Origin: Microvirga sp. VF16
GTDB lineage: Bacteria; Pseudomonadota; Alphaproteobacteria; Rhizobiales; Beijerinckiaceae
Length of the DNA stretch: 64,000 bases
Assembly: GCF_016864375.1 (NCBI RefSeq)
Contig: NZ_CP069354.1
Coordinates: 1,674,001 to 1,738,000 of the forward strand
Reading direction: 5' to 3'
The translations under genes and the position numbers were made by a program. Shown one piece after another: positions 1-8,801 of the stretch (the first letter of the stretch is position 1; every line of letters starts with the position of its first letter). The notes under the pieces are model-generated. The model saw only the letters and a list, made by a program, of their open reading frames with translations, did no database searches and had not been told where the DNA came from.

Positions 1-1
1 C

Positions 2-1429
2 GATCATGTGGACGTCGCGCTCTATCCCGGAACGGTGACGGCGTTGATTGGCGAGAATGGCGCGGGCAAATCGACGCTCGTCAAGATCCTGACCGGTATC
101 TATCAGCCGGATGGCGGTGAGATTGTCGTCGATGGTGTTTCCGTGCATTTCGCCAATGCCGAGGCGGCGATCCGGAGCGGCATTACGGCAATCCATCAGG
201 AAACCGTGCTCTTCGACGAGCTCTCGGTCGCCGAGAACATCTTTCTCGGTCACGCGCCGAGAAACCGGCTGGGTCTCGTCAATTGGGGAGCCATGAACGC
301 GCGCGCCGCGGCCCTGCTCACCTCCATCGACGCGCCGATCAGCCCCTATACGCGCCTGAAGGATCTCTCGATCGCGCACCGGCATCTGGTCGCCATCGCG
401 CGTGCGCTGTCCGTCGAGGCCCGCGTCGTCATCATGGACGAGCCGACCGCTGCGCTCTCCTATAAGGAGGTGGAGGATCTCTTCCGGATCATCGAGCGGT
501 TGAAGAAACAGGGCAAGGCAATCCTCTTCATCAGCCACAAGTTCGAAGAGGTCTATCAGATTGCCGAACGATTCGTGGTGTTCCGCGACGGGCGCTCCAT
601 CGGTTCCGGTCTGCTGGCACAGACCGGGCAGGACGAGATCGTCCGCATGATGGTCGGCCGTTCCGTCGAGCATGTGTTTCCAAAGGTAGATGTTGCGATC
701 GGGAATACCGTTCTGAAGGTTTCCGGCTACTCGCATCCGACGGAATTCGACAACATCTCCTTCGACCTGCGGCGCGGAGAAATCCTAGGCCTCTATGGGT
801 TGGTCGGAGCAGGGCGCTCGGAATTCTGCCAGGCCTTGTTCGGCATCACCCGTCCCAGCGCAGGGGTAATCGAACTGGAAGGACACAGGATCGACATCCG
901 CTCTCCGGCGGATGCCACGGCCGCCGGCATCGTGTACGTGCCAGAGGAGCGTGGCCGTCACGGTGTCGTTCTGCAGATGCCGATCTTCCAGAACATCTCC
1001 ATGGCAACGCTCGGAAGCACCACCAAGGCTGGCTTCCTGCGTCAGGCGGAGGAATTCGCCCTGGCCCGGCGCTATGCCGAGCGACTGGATCTTCGTGCCG
1101 CAGCGCTCTCCGTTCCTGTCGGCACCCTGTCCGGCGGCAACCAGCAGAAGGTGGTGATCGGAAAGTGGCTCGCCACCAGGCCGAAGGTCATCATCCTGGA
1201 CGAACCCACAAAGGGCATCGATATCGGCTCGAAAGCCGCGGTGCATGCCTTCATGAGCGAACTCGCAGGCGAGGGGCTGAGCGTGATCATGGTCTCGTCC
1301 GAACTGCCTGAAATCTTAGGCATGTCTGACCGCGTGATGGTGATGCGTGAGGGACGGATGGCCGGCATGTGGGAGCGAGACGGTCTCGATGCCGAGACGC
1401 TGGTGCGCGCCGCTACGGGCAACGTGTGA
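2..1429 (+). CDS. rhaT: Rhamnose-type sugar ABC transporter ATP-binding protein (5' end cut off)
   Basis: This is the double-ATPase subunit that powers sugar import in the carbohydrate uptake class 2 (RbsA/MglA-like) family. The first half carries an intact Walker A (GENGAGKST) and a degenerate signature (LSIAHRHLV). The second half has a degenerate P-loop (GLVGAGRSE) but a proper LSGGNQQK signature, the usual asymmetry of this family. The reading frame is open to the window edge, so the real start lies upstream; the GTG at 8 is internal, just before the P-loop. About 25 N-terminal residues seem to be missing, since the family is near 500 residues. The downstream permeases, mutarotase and kinase point to L-rhamnose, as in the rhizobial rhaSTPQUK operon. 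Substrate is inferred from context only. Confidence 0.9.
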   Translation, partial: DHVDVALYPGTVTALIGENGAGKSTLVKILTGIYQPDGGEIVVDGVSVHFANAEAAIRSGITAIHQETVLFDELSVAENIFLGHAPRNRLGLVNWGAMNARAAALLTSIDAPISPYTRLKDLSIAHRHLVAIARALSVEARVVIMDEPTAALSYKEVEDLFRIIERLKKQGKAILFISHKFEEVYQIAERFVVFRDGRSIGSGLLAQTGQDEIVRMMVGRSVEHVFPKVDVAIGNTVLKVSGYSHPTEFDNISFDLRRGEILGLYGLVGAGRSEFCQALFGITRPSAGVIELEGHRIDIRSPADATAAGIVYVPEERGRHGVVLQMPIFQNISMATLGSTTKAGFLRQAEEFALARRYAERLDLRAAALSVPVGTLSGGNQQKVVIGKWLATRPKVIILDEPTKGIDIGSKAAVHAFMSELAGEGLSVIMVSSELPEILGMSDRVMVMREGRMAGMWERDGLDAETLVRAATGNV

Positions 1430-1460
1430 CCTCGCAGGGCAAGGAATCTGGAACGGGACG

Positions 1461-2480
1461 ATGAGCCGAATCCTGAAGTATCGTGAACTCCTGCTGGCAG
1501 CGATTATCATCGTTCTGATCGCGGTCTTCTCCTATCGCGCGCCGGGCTTCGCCTCGCCGGAGAGCCTTGCCAACATCTTCAACGACACCTCCATTCTGAT
1601 GATCCTGGCGCTCGGCCAGATGGCGGTGATTCTTACCAAGTCCATCGATCTGTCGGTGGCGGCGAATCTGTCCTTTACCGGCATGGCCATCGCCATGATG
1701 AACGCCGCTTATCCGCAGATCCCGCTGCCCGTTCTCATCGTGATGGCCATGGGAATCGGGGCGTTTCTCGGCGCGATCAACGGCCTCATGGTGTGGAAGA
1801 TCGGTATTCCCTCCATCGTGGCGACGCTCGGCACGCTGACGATCTATCGCGGCATGGCCTTCGTGCTCTCAGGCGGAGCCTGGGTCAATCAGACCCAGAT
1901 GACGCCAGCCTTCCTCAACACGCCCCGTCTCAACGTGCTCGGACTTCCCTTGCTCGGCTGGACCGCCATCCTAGTGATCGCGATTATCAGTCTCGTCTTT
2001 ACACGCACGGTGTTCGGACGCGCCCTCTACGCGGCGGGCGGCAATCCGACGGCTGCGCTCTATGCGGGGATCGATGTCGGGCGCACACGCTTCTTCGCCT
2101 TCGTTCTGTCGGGCGCTCTGGCGGGCCTCTGTGGCTATCTCTGGGTCTCTCGCTATGCGGTTGCCTATGTCGATATCGCCGCCGGGTTCGAACTCGATAC
2201 GGTCGCGGCCTGCGTGATCGGCGGAATTTCGACGCTCGGAGGCATCGGGTCCGTCGGCGGCGCAATCCTTGGTGCCCTGTTCCTCGGCACGATCAAGAAT
2301 GCATTGCCGGTGATCAATATCTCTCCGTTCTGGCAGATGGCCATTTCCGGCTTCGTGATCATCGTTGCCGTTCTCTTCAATGCGCGGCAGGAGAAACGGA
2401 AAGGACGGCTCATTCTTCGCGATGCCGTGAAACGCAGTCCGACGCTGACGGAAGCGCAGGCCGAAGGAGCAGCCGCATGA
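1461..2480 (+). CDS. rhaP: Sugar ABC transporter permease (rhamnose), first of two
   Basis: This 339-residue inner-membrane protein belongs to the RbsC/BPD_transp_2 family and forms half of the transport channel. It begins with a hydrophobic helix (ELLLAAIIIVLIAVFSY) and has about eight to ten membrane segments. The conserved GISTLGGIGSVGGAILG stretch near residue 260 is typical of the family. I chose the ATG at 1461 because the in-frame sequence upstream, back to 1347, overlaps the ATPase gene and is not permease-like. It starts 31 bases after the ATPase stop and its own stop overlaps the next start by four bases, so the three genes are one operon. Confidence 0.9.
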   Translation: MSRILKYRELLLAAIIIVLIAVFSYRAPGFASPESLANIFNDTSILMILALGQMAVILTKSIDLSVAANLSFTGMAIAMMNAAYPQIPLPVLIVMAMGIGAFLGAINGLMVWKIGIPSIVATLGTLTIYRGMAFVLSGGAWVNQTQMTPAFLNTPRLNVLGLPLLGWTAILVIAIISLVFTRTVFGRALYAAGGNPTAALYAGIDVGRTRFFAFVLSGALAGLCGYLWVSRYAVAYVDIAAGFELDTVAACVIGGISTLGGIGSVGGAILGALFLGTIKNALPVINISPFWQMAISGFVIIVAVLFNARQEKRKGRLILRDAVKRSPTLTEAQAEGAAA

Positions 2481-3523
2481 GCACGCTCACTCTGGAGAAG
2501 CAGCCGACACGGCATATTCCCGACAAGCTCTCGACTCCGGCCGGGCGAATTCTCGGCAGCTGGGAGGCCCTGCTTGCCGCCGTCGCCATTGCGATCTTCA
2601 TCGCAAACTCGCTGGCGTCTCCTCACTTCCTCGATCCGTGGAACCTGTCGGACGCGACCTACAACTTCACCGAAAAGGCGATGATCGCCTTCGCCATGAC
2701 ATTGCTGATCGTCTCGGGCGAGATCGATCTCTCGGTGGCTGCCATCATTGCGCTGGCTTCAACGGCCATGGGAGCCGCTGCGCAAGCCGGTTTTCAGACT
2801 CCGTCTCTCGCTGGGATCGGGCTTGGTGTTGGATTGCTCTGTGGAGCCTTCAACGGCTTTCTGGTGGCACGCGTCGGGCTTCCATCCATCGTCGTCACCA
2901 TCGGGACCATGAGCCTGTTTCGGGGCATCGCCCAGATCGTCCTCGGCGATCGGGCCTATGGCGGCTATCCTGCGAGCTTCGCGTGGTTCGGGCAGGGCTA
3001 TATGTCGGATTTTTCCTGGTGGCCGACGCTTCCCGGCTTTGAAGTCGTCACTTTCGAGATGGTAGCCTTCGTCATCGTCGCTCTCGCCTTCGGCATCCTG
3101 CTCCACTGGACCGCTTTTGGGCGGCGGATTTACGCCATCGGTAACAATGCCTTTGCGGCGCAGTTCTCCGGCATCCCGGTTCAGCGCACCAAGTTCATGC
3201 TCTTCCTGATGACCGGCTTCATGAGCGGATTCGCGGCTGTCTGTCTCACATCACGATTGGGCTCGACTCGCCACACCATCGCAGCAGGCTGGGAGCTCGA
3301 GGTGGTCACCATGGCGGTGCTCGGCGGCGTCAGCATCCTGGGCGGCTCGGGCACGATTCCGGGCGTCGTGCTCGCTGCCATTGTCATGGGGCTCGTGACC
3401 TTCGGTCTTGGACTTCTCAACGTCCCTGGCATCGTCATGTCGATTTTCATCGGCCTGCTGCTGATCCTCGTCATTGCGCTGCCGATCGTCATCCGTCGCA
3501 TCCGTTCAAAGGCTGCCGCATGA
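2477..3523 (+). CDS. rhaQ: Sugar ABC transporter permease (rhamnose), second of two
   Basis: This 348-residue protein is the partner permease of the same RbsC-like family. Membrane segments start at about residue 33 ([15 protein letters not shown]), and the conserved [16 protein letters not shown] stretch lies near residue 270. Its ATG at 2477 sits in an ATGA overlap with the preceding stop, a strong sign of translational coupling. Its own stop overlaps the mutarotase start in the same way. Two different permeases with one double ATPase is the standard rhizobial rhamnose layout. The periplasmic binding protein and the regulator would be upstream of the window. Confidence 0.9.
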   Translation: MSTLTLEKQPTRHIPDKLSTPAGRILGSWEALLAAVAIAIFIANSLASPHFLDPWNLSDATYNFTEKAMIAFAMTLLIVSGEIDLSVAAIIALASTAMGAAAQAGFQTPSLAGIGLGVGLLCGAFNGFLVARVGLPSIVVTIGTMSLFRGIAQIVLGDRAYGGYPASFAWFGQGYMSDFSWWPTLPGFEVVTFEMVAFVIVALAFGILLHWTAFGRRIYAIGNNAFAAQFSGIPVQRTKFMLFLMTGFMSGFAAVCLTSRLGSTRHTIAAGWELEVVTMAVLGGVSILGGSGTIPGVVLAAIVMGLVTFGLGLLNVPGIVMSIFIGLLLILVIALPIVIRRIRSKAAA

Positions 3524-3843
3524 GCACGAAAGAGAAATACGCCTTCAAGATGCAACTCAATCCGGGCATGGAGGATGAGTATCGCCGCCGGCATGACGAG
3601 ATCTGGCCGGAACTGGTCGAGCTTCTGAAGGAGGCGGGTGTCGAGGATTACTCGATCCATCTCGACCGGGAGACAGGCATTCTGTTCGGCGTTTTATGGC
3701 GGCGGGTGGATCATCGCATGGCGGATCTGCCAAGCCATCCGGTGATGAAACGCTGGTGGGCCCATATGGCCGACATCATGGCGACAAATCCCGACAATTC
3801 GCCGGTCGATAAGCCGCTCATCACCGTCTTTCATATGGAATGA
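3520..3843 (+). CDS. rhaU: L-rhamnose mutarotase
   Basis: This 107-residue protein matches the L-rhamnose mutarotase (RhaM/RhaU) family in length and motifs. It interconverts alpha and beta anomers of L-rhamnose in the cytoplasm, which speeds supply of the form used downstream. The family's active-site Tyr and His are visible as Y21 and H25 in [13 protein letters not shown], followed by the conserved SIHLD, LFGVLWR and [10 protein letters not shown] blocks. The start overlaps the permease stop by four bases, and rhaK begins five bases after its stop. This gene is the most specific evidence that the operon handles rhamnose rather than another pentose or hexose. Confidence 0.95.
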   Translation: MSTKEKYAFKMQLNPGMEDEYRRRHDEIWPELVELLKEAGVEDYSIHLDRETGILFGVLWRRVDHRMADLPSHPVMKRWWAHMADIMATNPDNSPVDKPLITVFHME

Positions 3844-3847
3844 TTTC

Positions 3848-5215
3848 ATGAAAGTCGCTGTGCTCGATGTCGGCAAGACCAATGTCAAGACCGTCATCGT
3901 CAATGCCCGGGAAAGGCGCGAGATCGCTGCCCGGACACGTCCCAACAGAGTTCTGACCGACGGACTCTATCCGCATTTCGACGTGGATGGGATTTTCGCG
4001 TTCTTCCTGCAGTCCTTGACGGAGCTCAACGCGGAATTCGGGTTCGATGCCATTTCGATCACCGCCCATGGCGCGAGCGGTGCGCTTTTGGGTGCGGAAG
4101 GACTGGCGCTTCCCGTCCTCGACTATGAATTCCGCTACCCGGCAGAAATCGAAGCCGCTTATGACGCGATCAGGCCGGATTTTTCAGAAACGTTTTCGCC
4201 ACGCCTTCCCGGCGGCCTCAATCTCGGAGCGCAGCTGCACTATCAGAAAACGGCCTTTCCGGGCGCCTTCAAGAAAGTGCAGACCATCGTCACCTACCCG
4301 CAATATTGGAGCTGGCGGCTGACAGGAATTGCTGCCACCGAGGTGACATCTCTCGGATGCCACACGGATCTCTGGAGACCAAGACAGGGGCGCTTCTCCT
4401 CGCTCGTCGAGACACTCGGGATCGCCGACAATCTGGCTCCCGTCAGAAAGCCGTCCGATCTTCTGGGGTCTGTGACGGAGGAAATCTCCGCGAAGATCGG
4501 ACTTGCTCTACCCGTGCCCGTCTATTGCGGCATTCACGACTCGAATGCCTCGCTCCTGCCCCATCTCGGTCAGCATGAGGCCCCGTTCTCCGTGGTCTCG
4601 ACAGGCACATGGGTCGTGATCTTCGCGGTCGGCGGCGATCTCGATCATCTCGACTCGAAGCGTGATACGCTCGCAAACGTGGACGCGCTTGGTCGCGCCG
4701 TGCCTTCCGCCCGTTTCATGGGAGGGCGTGAGTTCGAATTGCTGACAAAAGGGCAGGGGGCAGCCACGCCGGAAGCGATCCATCGTGTCGTGGAGGAGCG
4801 CATTGTCCTGACCCCGAGCGTCGTGTCCGGATGCGGGCCGTTTCCCGATGCCGAGCATCGTCTCGTCAATGCTTCAAACGAACTTGATTTAGACGGGACC
4901 TATGTCGCAGCCTCGCTCTACGCGGCGCTCATGACGAAGGCTTGCCTCGACCTGACGCGCGCGGCAGGTCCTGTTATCGTGGAAGGACCCTTTGCACGGA
5001 ATGCGCTTTATACCGAGGCCTTGTCGAAGGCGACCGGGCGCCCGGTCATCGCCGTTTCCAGTTCGACCGGAACGAGCGTTGGTGCTGCTCTCCTCGCGCT
5101 TGAATCCTCAGCCCAAAGCTCATTTCAGGAAGGCAGGGAGGCATCCTCCCATCAACTCCCTGAAAGCTTTCAGCGCTATTGTGCAGAGTGGAACGCTCTG
5201 CTGGAGACGAGCTGA
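3848..5215 (+). CDS. rhaK: Rhamnose/rhamnulose sugar kinase, FGGY family
   Basis: This 455-residue protein is an FGGY carbohydrate kinase of the ASKHA fold. The N-terminal phosphate-binding loop reads DVGKTNVKTVIV and the C-terminal ATP-binding part contains VEGPFARN and SSTGTSVGAALLA. In rhizobia RhaK phosphorylates the rhamnose-derived sugar and is also needed for rhamnose transport; that double role is known from the family and is not shown here. It is the last gene of the rhaTPQUK operon. The aldolase/dehydrogenase and isomerase of the pathway are not in the window. Nothing in the sequence suggests inactivation. Confidence 0.88.
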   Translation: MKVAVLDVGKTNVKTVIVNARERREIAARTRPNRVLTDGLYPHFDVDGIFAFFLQSLTELNAEFGFDAISITAHGASGALLGAEGLALPVLDYEFRYPAEIEAAYDAIRPDFSETFSPRLPGGLNLGAQLHYQKTAFPGAFKKVQTIVTYPQYWSWRLTGIAATEVTSLGCHTDLWRPRQGRFSSLVETLGIADNLAPVRKPSDLLGSVTEEISAKIGLALPVPVYCGIHDSNASLLPHLGQHEAPFSVVSTGTWVVIFAVGGDLDHLDSKRDTLANVDALGRAVPSARFMGGREFELLTKGQGAATPEAIHRVVEERIVLTPSVVSGCGPFPDAEHRLVNASNELDLDGTYVAASLYAALMTKACLDLTRAAGPVIVEGPFARNALYTEALSKATGRPVIAVSSSTGTSVGAALLALESSAQSSFQEGREASSHQLPESFQRYCAEWNALLETS

Positions 5216-5615
5216 TCGGAGAAATCCAAGACTCCGAACGGCGATATCGATGCATCGTTAAATCGTTCAAAAAGTATTAACTCGTTATCGCAAGATCAGC
5301 GACTAAACTCATTCTCAGCCTGCCATATTCCAGCCGCACTGCAACGCTTAGCTTGAAAAACAATCCAGTTGGAACATTGGAAAAGCGAAACAGGCTACTG
5401 ATGAAATTGGAACGAAAGAACCTAACACCCGCTGTGGATACGAATGCCATCCTGTCCGAACTTGAACGCACGATGGTTGCATCGATTGCTTTGATGAAGC
5501 GTCTGCGGCGTGAGAGAAGGCGTTCGATCCGGATCGAGCGTTCGACCGAAGAGCAGAGCGTCTGATCGCAGCGCGATCGATCCTGCCGTGAAACCAGGGC
5601 GCGGCTTGTCGCCAC
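5216..5615. other. Gap between rhaK and the GlxA-type regulator
   Basis: About 400 bases separate two convergent genes. The stretch is more AT-rich than its surroundings around 5220-5400. It contains one short arginine-rich open frame (5401-5565, listed separately) and a 10-base self-complementary CGATGCATCG at 5248-5257. I see no convincing rho-independent terminator after rhaK and no RNA gene. Confidence 0.5.
5401..5565 (+). CDS. Possible small basic protein, unknown
   Basis: A 54-residue frame from the ATG at 5401 ends in a very basic helix (MKRLRRERRRSIRIERS) before an acidic tail. The frame stays open upstream to a TTG at 5353, which would give 70 residues. There is no strong ribosome-binding site, only a weak purine stretch. 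I do not recognise a family. The composition could reflect a real small regulator or chance coding in an intergenic region, so I give it low weight. Confidence 0.25.
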   Translation: MKLERKNLTPAVDTNAILSELERTMVASIALMKRLRRERRRSIRIERSTEEQSV

Positions 5616-6686
5616 TCACCACGAGGGCCTTGCCGGAACCTCGATGCGAGAGCCGCGCCGGTTGACAGCGTTTGTGATGGGCGACGTTCCGAAGCGGGTT
5701 CTGTATTCCGTGGGACACACACCCGTGTGACGCTTGAACAGGTCCCGGAAGAAAATCACATCTTCATAGCCCACGGCCTGACTGACCTCCTGAATGGTCT
5801 GCTGTCCGCCTTCCAACAGTCTCTTCGCCATGGTCACGCGAATGGTGTGGATGTAGCTCAAGGGGGTATGTCCCGTCGCGTCCTTGAATCGGCGGACAAA
5901 GTTGCGAGGACTCATTCCGACTCTGGCCGCGATGGCGTCCACGCCGATGGGTCGTTGAAAATGCCTGTGCACCCAGTCCTGCGCGCGCTGGATGCATTCA
6001 TCATTGTGATCCCTGCGCAGCATGACATCGGCGAATGCGACCTGCCATGTTCGCGGCATCTCGATCAGCAGGGCCTTGGCACATTCCAGCGCCACGTCGC
6101 GGCCTGCAAACCTCTCCACCAAGTAGAGGCTCAGATCAGCGGCCGAATTGATGCCGCCGCTGCAGGCGACATCGCCCTCATCGGTGATGAGGTAATCCGG
6201 CTGCCAATCCACATCGGGAAAGCGTCTGCGGTAGATTTCCGCCAAGCCCCAATGCGTCGTTGCGCGCTTTCCATCGAGCAATCCCGCCTCGGCGAGAAGG
6301 GCCACTCCCGAACAGACGCCCGCAACCTTTGTTCCCGCATCGGCCCATGTCGTCAGCCACGGAATGATGCCGGCATTACGTTCGATGACGGCATCGATGG
6401 AATAACCTTTCTGCATCATTGTATCGAGCGGCAATCCGCCTGCGGGAACGAACACGATATCCGGTTGCTCGACGCTCTCGATTGCGCAGGACGGGAGAAG
6501 TGAGACCAGCTGATCGGTGACGGCAGGGCCGCCCCCGAGCGATGCCGTTGTGACACGGAAACGGGGTTCCGGGGGTCTGCCGCTCAGAAGATTCCAAAGG
6601 ACGCCGGCATTGCGGAAGATCTCCATCGGGAGAAGGGCCGTCGAGGCGCATCCGCCATTCAGGAACAGAACGACCACGTGGAGCAT
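5616..6686 (-). CDS. GlxA-family AraC-type transcriptional regulator
   Basis: This 356-residue protein has an N-terminal DJ-1/PfpI (class I glutamine amidotransferase-like) domain (about residues 1-170, with the nucleophile-elbow-like GVCSGVALLAEAG) and a C-terminal AraC double helix-turn-helix (GMSPRNFVRRFKDATG and the TEYRTRFG end). Such regulators usually control catabolism of amines, betaines or amino acids, with the amidotransferase-like part acting as a sensor. I chose the ATG at 6686 because it has a good AAGGAG site just upstream; the longer in-frame start at 6764 does not. It is divergent from the TPR gene and convergent with rhaK, so its target is not clear from context. Confidence 0.85.
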   Translation of the reverse strand: MLHVVVLFLNGGCASTALLPMEIFRNAGVLWNLLSGRPPEPRFRVTTASLGGGPAVTDQLVSLLPSCAIESVEQPDIVFVPAGGLPLDTMMQKGYSIDAVIERNAGIIPWLTTWADAGTKVAGVCSGVALLAEAGLLDGKRATTHWGLAEIYRRRFPDVDWQPDYLITDEGDVACSGGINSAADLSLYLVERFAGRDVALECAKALLIEMPRTWQVAFADVMLRRDHNDECIQRAQDWVHRHFQRPIGVDAIAARVGMSPRNFVRRFKDATGHTPLSYIHTIRVTMAKRLLEGGQQTIQEVSQAVGYEDVIFFRDLFKRHTGVCPTEYRTRFGTSPITNAVNRRGSRIEVPARPSW

Positions 6687-6854
6687 CGGCGTGTCTCCTT
6701 GGCAGTTTTGCCCTCTCACGTTGTCATGATCGCCTCTCCTGAGCAAGTGAACTTCAGGGCACAATCGGGCTGAGTTGGTCGCGTTCGTCGCCCGGCGTCG
6801 GACGATCTCGCCTGCGGGCGCTCCGCCTTTCCATCAACCTGGGAATCTGTGCTC

Positions 6855-8735
6855 ATGACGACCTTCATCGCTCAGCGCTGCCGTCTCTCAGCAAGATCCG
6901 TCCTTCTCTCCGCAACTGCCATCTTGGCCATTCTCGCGGCAGGGCCGGCCGCGGCCTGTCCGCTCGGAAGTCACGACAGCCCGCGCGTGCGGATGCTGCA
7001 TGCCCTGCAGAAGCCGGGCCAGCATGGCGCCGGACATCATATGAATGTCGCGCAACTGCAATCGCAGCCGCAGGAGGCTCAGCCAAAGCGCACAGAGCTC
7101 GGCACTTACAGCCGTGACTTGCCAAAGGGAGCTGCCGCCCCGCGCTCGGATGGGAAGCCGCCTCTTTACGATAATCTCGGCCAGCTCTCCTGGGCCGTGA
7201 CCAAGGACAAGAACGGGCAGGCTCAGGCTTATTTCGATCAGGGCTATCGGCTGGGCTGGGGCTTCAATCATGCGGAAGCGGCGCGCGCCTTCCGGGCCGC
7301 GCAGGACCTGGATCCGAACTGCGCCATGTGTCTCTGGGGTGAGGCCTGGGTGCTCGGCCCGCATATCAACTATCCGATGGACGCCGATGCGAATGCGCGC
7401 GCGGTCGTCGTGCTCGAGAAAGCGCGGAGCCTCGCACCGAACGGCGGCGACCTGCAGGTTGCCCTGGTAGAAGCGCTGTCAAAGCGGCACTCACCCGATC
7501 CCTCGGCTGATCGCAAGGCGCTGGACCAGGCTTATGCGGATGCCATGGAAGCCGTGCAGGCCCGCTTCCCACAGAATGCTCATGTGGCACTGCTCACCGC
7601 CGATGCGATCATGAATCTAACGCCATGGGATTACTGGGCGGATGGCGGCAAGACGCCGAAAGGAAAGACGGAGCGGATGGTTGCCCTGATCGAGGGCGTT
7701 CTCGGGACGAAGCAACTCGGACCTTTGGAGCCAGATCCCGATCATCCGGGCGCCATCCATCTCTACATCCATGCCATCGAGTCCTCGGACCATCCGGAGC
7801 AGGCGGCGCCTCATGCGGAACGGCTGGAGAAGTTGATTCCGGGCGCCGGGCATCTGGTGCATATGCCGAGCCATATCTGGTATCGCCTCGGCCGTTGGCG
7901 CGAGAGTCTCGACGCGAATGTGCGTGCGGCGGCGGCCGATGAAGCTTTCCTGAAGCAGGACAGTGCGAGCCTCCTCTATTCCGAGGCCTATTACGCGCAC
8001 AACGTCCATTTCGTCATGGTCTCCGCCCTGACGGGAGGCGATGGGCAGACGACCCTCGATGCGGCGCAAAAACTGTCCGGCATCGTCTCGGATCGCGCCA
8101 AGCGTGAGGTTCCGTGGACGCAGCCGATCGCTGCTGCGCCATATAACGCCCATGCTCTCTTCTCGAAGCCCGAGGATGTACTGGCGCTTCCTAAGCCGCA
8201 GGGTGACTTTCCCTTGGTCGAAGCTTCCTGGCACTATGCGCGCGGCGTTGCTCTGGCCCGTCTCGGGCGTGCGGATGAAGCGCGTGCGGAAGCTGCTGCA
8301 ATTGACGCCTTGGCGAAGAGACCGGAGGTCACGGCTCTGCCCGATGCCGGCGTGCCCGGACCTGACGTGTTGACCATTGCAGCCCGCGAGGTCGAGGCGC
8401 GGATCGCACAGGCGGCGGGCGATCAGGCCAAGGCCGCCACGTTGTTCGCGGAGGCCGCCACCATCCAGGATCGGCTGCCTTATATGGAGCCGCCATACTG
8501 GTACTATCCGGTGCATCAGTCCCTCGGGGCGGCGCTGATGGCCCAGGGAAAGCCCGCGGAGGCTGAGGACGCTTTCCGTGCAGCGCTCCAGCGCTCACCG
8601 AACAACGGCTGGGCAGCCGCCGGATTGCTTCTTGCTGCAAAGGCGCGCGGTGATCAGAAAACGGTCGAGGAAGCACAGACGCTGATGCAGAAGAACTGGT
8701 TCGGCACGGATATGCCGGTACCCGATCAACTCTGA
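6855..8735 (+). CDS. Exported tetratricopeptide-repeat protein
   Basis: This protein of about 626 residues starts with a signal peptide (hydrophobic ATAILAILAAGPAAA followed by a likely cleavage after AAA). The mature part contains scattered TPR-like helices, for example at FNHAEAARAFRAAQDLDP and in the C-terminal AQGKPAEAEDAFRAAL. It also has the conserved-looking CAMCLWGEAWVLGPHINYP block and HLVHMPSHIWYRLGRW. The CxxC is not a c-type haem site because no His follows. I know of similar secreted TPR proteins but not of a defined function. A GTG at 6849 would add two residues. A strong hairpin follows the stop. Confidence 0.7.
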   Translation: MTTFIAQRCRLSARSVLLSATAILAILAAGPAAACPLGSHDSPRVRMLHALQKPGQHGAGHHMNVAQLQSQPQEAQPKRTELGTYSRDLPKGAAAPRSDGKPPLYDNLGQLSWAVTKDKNGQAQAYFDQGYRLGWGFNHAEAARAFRAAQDLDPNCAMCLWGEAWVLGPHINYPMDADANARAVVVLEKARSLAPNGGDLQVALVEALSKRHSPDPSADRKALDQAYADAMEAVQARFPQNAHVALLTADAIMNLTPWDYWADGGKTPKGKTERMVALIEGVLGTKQLGPLEPDPDHPGAIHLYIHAIESSDHPEQAAPHAERLEKLIPGAGHLVHMPSHIWYRLGRWRESLDANVRAAAADEAFLKQDSASLLYSEAYYAHNVHFVMVSALTGGDGQTTLDAAQKLSGIVSDRAKREVPWTQPIAAAPYNAHALFSKPEDVLALPKPQGDFPLVEASWHYARGVALARLGRADEARAEAAAIDALAKRPEVTALPDAGVPGPDVLTIAAREVEARIAQAAGDQAKAATLFAEAATIQDRLPYMEPPYWYYPVHQSLGAALMAQGKPAEAEDAFRAALQRSPNNGWAAAGLLLAAKARGDQKTVEEAQTLMQKNWFGTDMPVPDQL

Positions 8736-8758
8736 ACCAGCGTCATCGGATTGCGATC

Positions 8759-8801
8759 ATGGAGAAAGGCTCCGGTGGATGTTATCGGAGCCTTTCTCCA
8801 T
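8759..8801. terminator. Bidirectional hairpin between convergent genes
   Basis: A perfect 16-base-pair stem (8759-8774 with 8786-8801) encloses an 11-base loop. It lies 23 bases after the TPR gene stop and touches the stop codon of the convergent cyclase gene. There is no clear T-run on either side, so it may act with Rho or as an RNA stabiliser rather than as a classic intrinsic terminator. Confidence 0.65.

Noticed and set aside
7300..7360. CxxC in the TPR protein as a c-type haem site
   Set aside because: The residue after the second Cys is Leu, not His, so haem attachment is not expected.
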